Shown: one piece after another, positions 6,609 to 9,936 of the stretch | Layout: every line of letters starts with the position of its first letter | How positions within the stretch are numbered: position 1 is the stretch's first letter | Assembly: GCA_029851945.1 (NCBI GenBank) | Contig: JARKUZ010000011.1 | Coordinates: 1 to 9,936 of the forward strand | Direction of reading: 5' to 3' | Length of the DNA stretch: 9,936 bases | Source: Terrisporobacter sp. | Lineage (GTDB): Bacteria; Bacillota_A; Clostridia; Peptostreptococcales; Peptostreptococcaceae | Notes under the pieces: model-generated | The model's database searches: none | Seen by the model: the letters and a program-made list of their open reading frames with translations, nothing else | Told to the model about the DNA's origin: nothing | Made by a program: the position numbers and the translations under genes

Positions 6609-6694
6609 GTTTTATATAGTAGACAAATGTATTTAGTAAATGTATAATGTAAAAAAACAAAATAAAGATAATAAAATAAATAATTTATATTATA

Positions 6695-6725
6695 GTATAC
6701 TATTAAATATTTATTGGGGAACTTA
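6695..6725 (+). promoter_or_regulatory. Possible sporulation-type (sigma-F-like) or -10-only promoter before the M42 gene
   Basis: GTATA (6695-6699), 16 bases, then GGGGAACTTA (6716-6725) fits the sigma-F consensus as I recall it (GYWTA-N16-GGNRANAHTR), with one mismatch. The overlapping TATACT (6696-6701) could instead be a sigma-A -10, but no matching -35 is visible. This is pattern matching only, and in AT-rich DNA chance matches are easy. Confidence 0.25.
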
Positions 6726-6826
6726 ATAAAATATTTAAGTTATAATTTATTAGATAATAATAAATTAAAATAATATGTTACTATAATATATATATGAAAT
6801 TCTAAGTAATATTTAGGGGGCATAAT

Positions 6827-7906
6827 ATGATTAATATTAAAATTTTAGAAGAATTATCAAATGCATTTGGACCATCAGGATTTGAAGACGAAGTTACAAC
6901 TGTAATCAAGAAATATTGTAATGAAATGATAGTAGAAAATGATTCTATGAATAATGTTTATGCAAAGCTAAAAAATTATGATGGTAATAAATTAGTTGTT
7001 ATGTTAGATGCACATACTGATGAAGTGGGATTTATGGTCCAAGCTATTAATGATAATGGGTTATTAAGTATTGTTCAATTAGGTGGATGGCATAATACCA
7101 ATATTCCTGCACATACTGTTTATGTTAAAAATAGAAATGGTGAACTTATTAAGGGAATAACGACTTCTAAGCCAGTTCATTTTATGACAGCTAGCGAAAG
7201 ATGTAATAATTCATTAGAAATAGAGGATATCTTTGTAGATGTTGGTGCTAGTAGTAGAGAAGAAGTTTTAGATGTTTTTAATATTAGGGTTGGGGATCCA
7301 ATAGCTCCAAAAGTTGAATTTGATTTTAATGAGAAAAATGAAGTTTGTTACGGCAAAGCTTTTGATAATAGAATAGGATGTTTTTGTATTATAGAAACAT
7401 TAAAAGCATTATCTGAAATAAGTGATTTAAATGTAGATGTTGTTGGAGCTTTCGCAGCACAAGAGGAAGTTGGTACTAGAGGCGCGCAAGTTACATCCCA
7501 AGTTGTTAAACCTGATTTAGCAATAGTTTTTGAAGGGTCACCAGCAGATGATTTATATTATTCTAAAAATATATCACAGGGTGCATTAAAAAAAGGAACA
7601 CAAATAAGAAATTTAGATCAAGGATATATAGCAAATCCTTTATTTATTAGACATGCAGAAAAAACTGCAGAAAAACATTCAATAAAATATCAAAATGCAG
7701 TTAGACGTGGGGGATCTACTAATGCAGCAAAGATAAGTTTAACTTATAAAGCAGTTCCAGTATTAGTTTTAGGTATTCCTTCAAGGTATGTGCATAGTCA
7801 TTATAACTACTGTGCTAAAGAAGATATAGAAGCAACAGTATCATTAGCTATTGAAGTAATAAAAAGTCTTACTGAAGAAGTTATAAATAATATTTTAAGA
7901 AAATAA
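6827..7906 (+). CDS. M42 family di-metal aminopeptidase (glutamyl aminopeptidase / 'endoglucanase M' type)
   Basis: A 359-residue cytoplasmic metallo-aminopeptidase; members form large tetrahedral complexes that trim peptides from the N-terminus. The N-terminal motif FGPSGFEDEV (14-23) is characteristic. Metal and catalytic residues appear in order: His63 and Asp65 in LDAHTDEVGF, the bridging Asp180 in AFDNRIG, the catalytic pair Glu213-Glu214 in AAQEEVGTRGA, Glu236 in FEGSPADD (Asp is common here), and His323 in SRYVHSHY. The start is fixed by AGGGGG (6815-6820) six bases upstream; length is normal for the family. The gene follows the M14 gene but is separated from it by a terminator, and has its own strong terminator. 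Older annotations as cellulase M are misleading. Together with the M14 and C26 enzymes and two OppA proteins it suggests breakdown of imported peptides. Family assignment is secure, substrate preference is not. Confidence 0.94.
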   Translation: MINIKILEELSNAFGPSGFEDEVTTVIKKYCNEMIVENDSMNNVYAKLKNYDGNKLVVMLDAHTDEVGFMVQAINDNGLLSIVQLGGWHNTNIPAHTVYVKNRNGELIKGITTSKPVHFMTASERCNNSLEIEDIFVDVGASSREEVLDVFNIRVGDPIAPKVEFDFNEKNEVCYGKAFDNRIGCFCIIETLKALSEISDLNVDVVGAFAAQEEVGTRGAQVTSQVVKPDLAIVFEGSPADDLYYSKNISQGALKKGTQIRNLDQGYIANPLFIRHAEKTAEKHSIKYQNAVRRGGSTNAAKISLTYKAVPVLVLGIPSRYVHSHYNYCAKEDIEATVSLAIEVIKSLTEEVINNILRK

Positions 7907-7965
7907 TATTATTTAATTTTAAATACAATAAAAAAAGAGAAGTGATACTTAAATAAAGTATTATC

Positions 7966-8013
7966 GATATAGGATTTATTAGTATAATAACTAATAAATC
8001 CTATATCTTTTTT
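7966..8013 (+). terminator. Very strong terminator after the M42 gene
   Basis: A perfect 18-bp stem (7966-7983 with 7990-8007; arms GATATAGGATTTATTAGT and its complement) closes a six-base loop ATAATA, followed by six T (8008-8013). It lies about 60 bases after the stop codon and is the longest perfect hairpin in the window. A weaker 6-bp repeat ATACTT/AAGTAT stands just upstream. Confidence 0.9.
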
Positions 8014-8281
8014 ATTATATTTATATGAATGTCCTTGTGAAATAGTATAAATTTTAAAAATTGTTCACTTATAAATAAATGTTAAATTTTAAAAAATATA
8101 ATATTAAATATAGGGAAATTCAAATAATCTTTTTTAAAAAATATTAATAAAAAGTGTAAACTAAGTAAATCAGCCTATGTAAACGTTGATATAATTTTGC
8201 TTTCTAATTTACATTTTAATTAATATAACTAAATAATAATAATAATATATTAAAAAAACAGCATTTTTTTTAACAATTATT
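8014..8281. other. AT-rich spacer upstream of the second oppA
   Basis: No open reading frame with a ribosome-binding site, no RNA gene and no mobile-element end is visible. It contains one copy of a 16-bp repeated element (8077-8092) with a TATAAT five bases after it (8097-8102), but no -35 at proper spacing. It may hold regulator sites for the promoter at 8282. Confidence 0.5.
8077..8092. repeat. 16-bp direct repeat, copy 1, with palindromic core
   Basis: AAATGTTAAATTTTAA occurs here and again at 8287-8302, exactly. The core TTAAATTTTAA is an inverted repeat with one central base. This copy lies 210 bases upstream of the copy inside the oppA promoter, so it could be an auxiliary operator. 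Confidence 0.5.
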
Positions 8282-8309
8282 TTGACAAATGTTAAATTTT
8301 AATTATAAT
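8282..8309 (+). promoter_or_regulatory. Consensus sigma-A promoter of the second oppA
   Basis: A perfect -35 TTGACA (8282-8287) and a perfect -10 TATAAT (8304-8309) are separated by 16 bases. Transcription would begin near 8316, about 200 bases before the oppA start. The spacer is filled by the second copy of the 16-bp element AAATGTTAAATTTTAA (8287-8302). An operator placed there would block RNA polymerase, so a promoter this strong may be repressed under some conditions. Confidence 0.85.
8287..8302. repeat. 16-bp direct repeat, copy 2, inside the promoter spacer
   Basis: This is identical to 8077-8092. It begins at the last base of the -35 hexamer and ends two bases before the -10, exactly where a repressor would act. 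It does not match the CodY box (AATTTTCWGAAAATT) well. The bound protein, if any, is unknown. Confidence 0.5.
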
Positions 8310-8515
8310 TAAATTATGACTTAACCAAATTTTAGTTTATAAGTAATTAAATACAATTAAGTCGTGACATTTAAATATTAAGTTATAATTTTATAAATAT
8401 TTTTAGGGGCAAAAATTATAAGCATAAATTATAGCTTATATATTTAAATCTATATTATAAAAAGATATAAATTGCATAATGCAGTTTATTATAAATACAA
8501 AGGGGGCAATTAAAG
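8310..8515 (+). other. About 200-nt leader of the second oppA
   Basis: From the predicted start near 8316 to ATG 8516 no credible coding sequence is present. Two inverted repeats could fold in the RNA: GACTTAA/TTAAGTC (8318-8324 and 8357-8363), right at the 5' end, and TATAAGC/GCTTATA (8417-8423 and 8434-8440). A G-rich spot AGGGGC (8405-8410) lies 110 bases before the start. The Shine-Dalgarno site AGGGGG is at 8501-8506. No known riboswitch is recognised. Confidence 0.5.
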
Positions 8516-9936
8516 ATGAAAAGTTCAAAACTAAAAAAACTATGTGCAGTATTAATGGCTGCAACTCTTAGTACAACATTATTTTTAGGATGTGGAAGTA
8601 CTTCTTCAAATGATGGTAATAATACTAGTTCAGAATCTAAAACTACAACAAATAAGGATACTAAACAAGAATTAGTGTTTAATTTAGGAGCCGATCCTGA
8701 AACAATAGATCCAACATTAAATACAGCTTCAGAAGCATCAACAGTAATACTTAATGCATTTGAATGTCTAATGACACTTGATGAAAATGATAATGCAGTA
8801 GAAGGTGCAGCCGAAAGTGTTGAAGTCTCAGATGATGGATTAGTATATACTATTAAATTAAGAAAAGATGGAAAATGGTCTGATGGAGAACCTGTAGTAG
8901 CAGATAATTTTAAGTATTCTTGGATAAGAGCATTAACTAAAGAAAATGCAGCTGAATATTCTTATCAATTATATTATATTAAAAATGCAGAAAAATACTA
9001 TAACGGAGAAGTAAGTGCTGATGAAGTAGGAATTAAAGTTGTTGATGACTACACATTAGAAGTAACACTAGAAGCACCAACAAGCTACTTTAAACAATTA
9101 TTAGCATTTCCAACTTATGCTCCATTAAGAGAAGATATTGTAAGTGCAAATCCAGATGGATGGGCAACAAAGCCAGAAACTTATGTAACTAATGGTGCAT
9201 TTAAACTAGTACAATGGGATATGAAAGATCAATTAGTATTTGAAAAAAATGAAAATTACTGGAATAAAGATAGTATTAAATTAGATAAACTAACATTTAA
9301 ACTAGTAACAGATTCAACTACTGCATATTCTGAATTACAAGCAGGAAACTTTGATGTTGTTAATTCTGTTCCACCAAATGAAATAGAGCCTGGAAAAGAA
9401 GCAGGTTTAGTACATGTTTCACCAAAACTTGGAACTTATTATTTTGGTATTAATGTTGGTAAACAAGATAATATGTCTGAAGATGTTAAGGAAGTATTAA
9501 ACAACAAATTAGTTAGACAAGCTATAAACTTAGCAATAGATAGACAAGAAATAATTGATAATGTTGGTAAAGCAGAACAAGTTCCTGCATATAGCTTTGT
9601 TCCACAAGGAATTTATAATGCAGATGGTACAGAATTTGCTGATAAAGAATATTATAATCCTTTAGATATGGAAGGAAATATTAAAAAAGCAAAAGAATTG
9701 TTAAAAGAAGCTGGATATGAAAATGGTGATGGCATACCAACTATTGAGTTAATGTATAATTCTGAAGAATCCCATAAAGATATTTGTCAAATTGTTCAAC
9801 AAAACTTATCTGAAATCGGAATAAATGTAGAATTAACTAATCAAGAATGGGCAGTTTTCTTAAATACTAGACAACAAGGTGGATATGAAATTGCAAGACA
9901 AGGATGGATTGGCGATTATTCAGATCCTATGACATT
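8516..9936 (+). CDS. oppA: Oligopeptide ABC transporter substrate-binding lipoprotein (OppA family), copy 2, 3'-truncated by window edge
   Basis: The frame is open from ATG 8516 to the window end (473 complete codons), leaving roughly the last 90 residues outside. AGGGGG stands nine bases before the start. The protein opens with a lipoprotein signal (MKSSKLKKL, hydrophobic core, lipobox LFLGC with Cys at about 26), then a Ser/Thr/Asn/Lys linker and the SBP_bac_5 domain starting with NLGADPETIDPTLNTA. It is a close paralogue of the protein at 2883: by eye about three-quarters of residues are shared, the linker being the most different part, and one stretch of 40 bases is identical (9207-9246 against 3565-3604). 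It has the strongest promoter in the window, so it may be the more highly expressed copy. The two receptors probably differ in peptide preference, or one is redundant. No transporter subunit is visible before the window ends. Confidence 0.94.
   Translation, partial: MKSSKLKKLCAVLMAATLSTTLFLGCGSTSSNDGNNTSSESKTTTNKDTKQELVFNLGADPETIDPTLNTASEASTVILNAFECLMTLDENDNAVEGAAESVEVSDDGLVYTIKLRKDGKWSDGEPVVADNFKYSWIRALTKENAAEYSYQLYYIKNAEKYYNGEVSADEVGIKVVDDYTLEVTLEAPTSYFKQLLAFPTYAPLREDIVSANPDGWATKPETYVTNGAFKLVQWDMKDQLVFEKNENYWNKDSIKLDKLTFKLVTDSTTAYSELQAGNFDVVNSVPPNEIEPGKEAGLVHVSPKLGTYYFGINVGKQDNMSEDVKEVLNNKLVRQAINLAIDRQEIIDNVGKAEQVPAYSFVPQGIYNADGTEFADKEYYNPLDMEGNIKKAKELLKEAGYENGDGIPTIELMYNSEESHKDICQIVQQNLSEIGINVELTNQEWAVFLNTRQQGGYEIARQGWIGDYSDPMT

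Overview
The window is about three-quarters A+T. It has clostridial-type Shine-Dalgarno sites (AGGAGG and AGGGGG), short intergenic terminators with U tracts, and an [FeFe]-hydrogenase maturase gene. This points to a low-GC anaerobic Firmicute, most likely Clostridium sensu stricto. I cannot name the species from the sequence alone.

Left part (1-2541). The window opens inside hydG, the radical-SAM tyrosine lyase that builds the CO and CN ligands of the [FeFe]-hydrogenase H-cluster. All its cluster-binding cysteines are visible and its C-terminus is complete. Directly after it, sharing the hydG stop region as its ribosome-binding site, lies hydF, the GTPase scaffold partner. This hydF copy is dead: a stop codon replaces the first P-loop glycine, a one-base frameshift follows, and most of the gene is deleted, so the GTPase part runs straight into a scrap of the C-terminal domain. 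A convergent minus-strand gene for a putative zinc-dependent phospholipase C-like protein ends inside that scrap. A divergent small membrane-protein gene with a good terminator follows.

Middle and right part (2541-9936). Two paralogous OppA-type peptide-binding lipoproteins lie in the same direction about 5.6 kb apart; the second runs off the window. Between them are a minus-strand class I glutamine-amidotransferase-like gamma-glutamyl hydrolase (peptidase C26), an M14 zinc carboxypeptidase-like gene resembling gamma-D-glutamyl-diamino acid endopeptidases, and an M42 di-metal aminopeptidase. Almost every gene has its own terminator, so they look like separate transcription units with a common theme. 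A plausible reading is import of peptides, possibly cell-wall peptides carrying gamma-glutamyl bonds, followed by cytoplasmic cleavage. No permease or ATPase gene of the transporter lies in the window.

Points that deserve attention are the decayed hydF beside an apparently intact hydG; the M14 gene, which has a strong ribosome-binding site but no normal start codon at the expected place; long (about 200 nt) leaders in front of both oppA genes; a G-rich 10-mer at nearly the same distance from two start codons; and a consensus promoter whose spacer holds a repeated palindromic element. I saw no tRNA, rRNA, CRISPR array, insertion sequence or phage gene.
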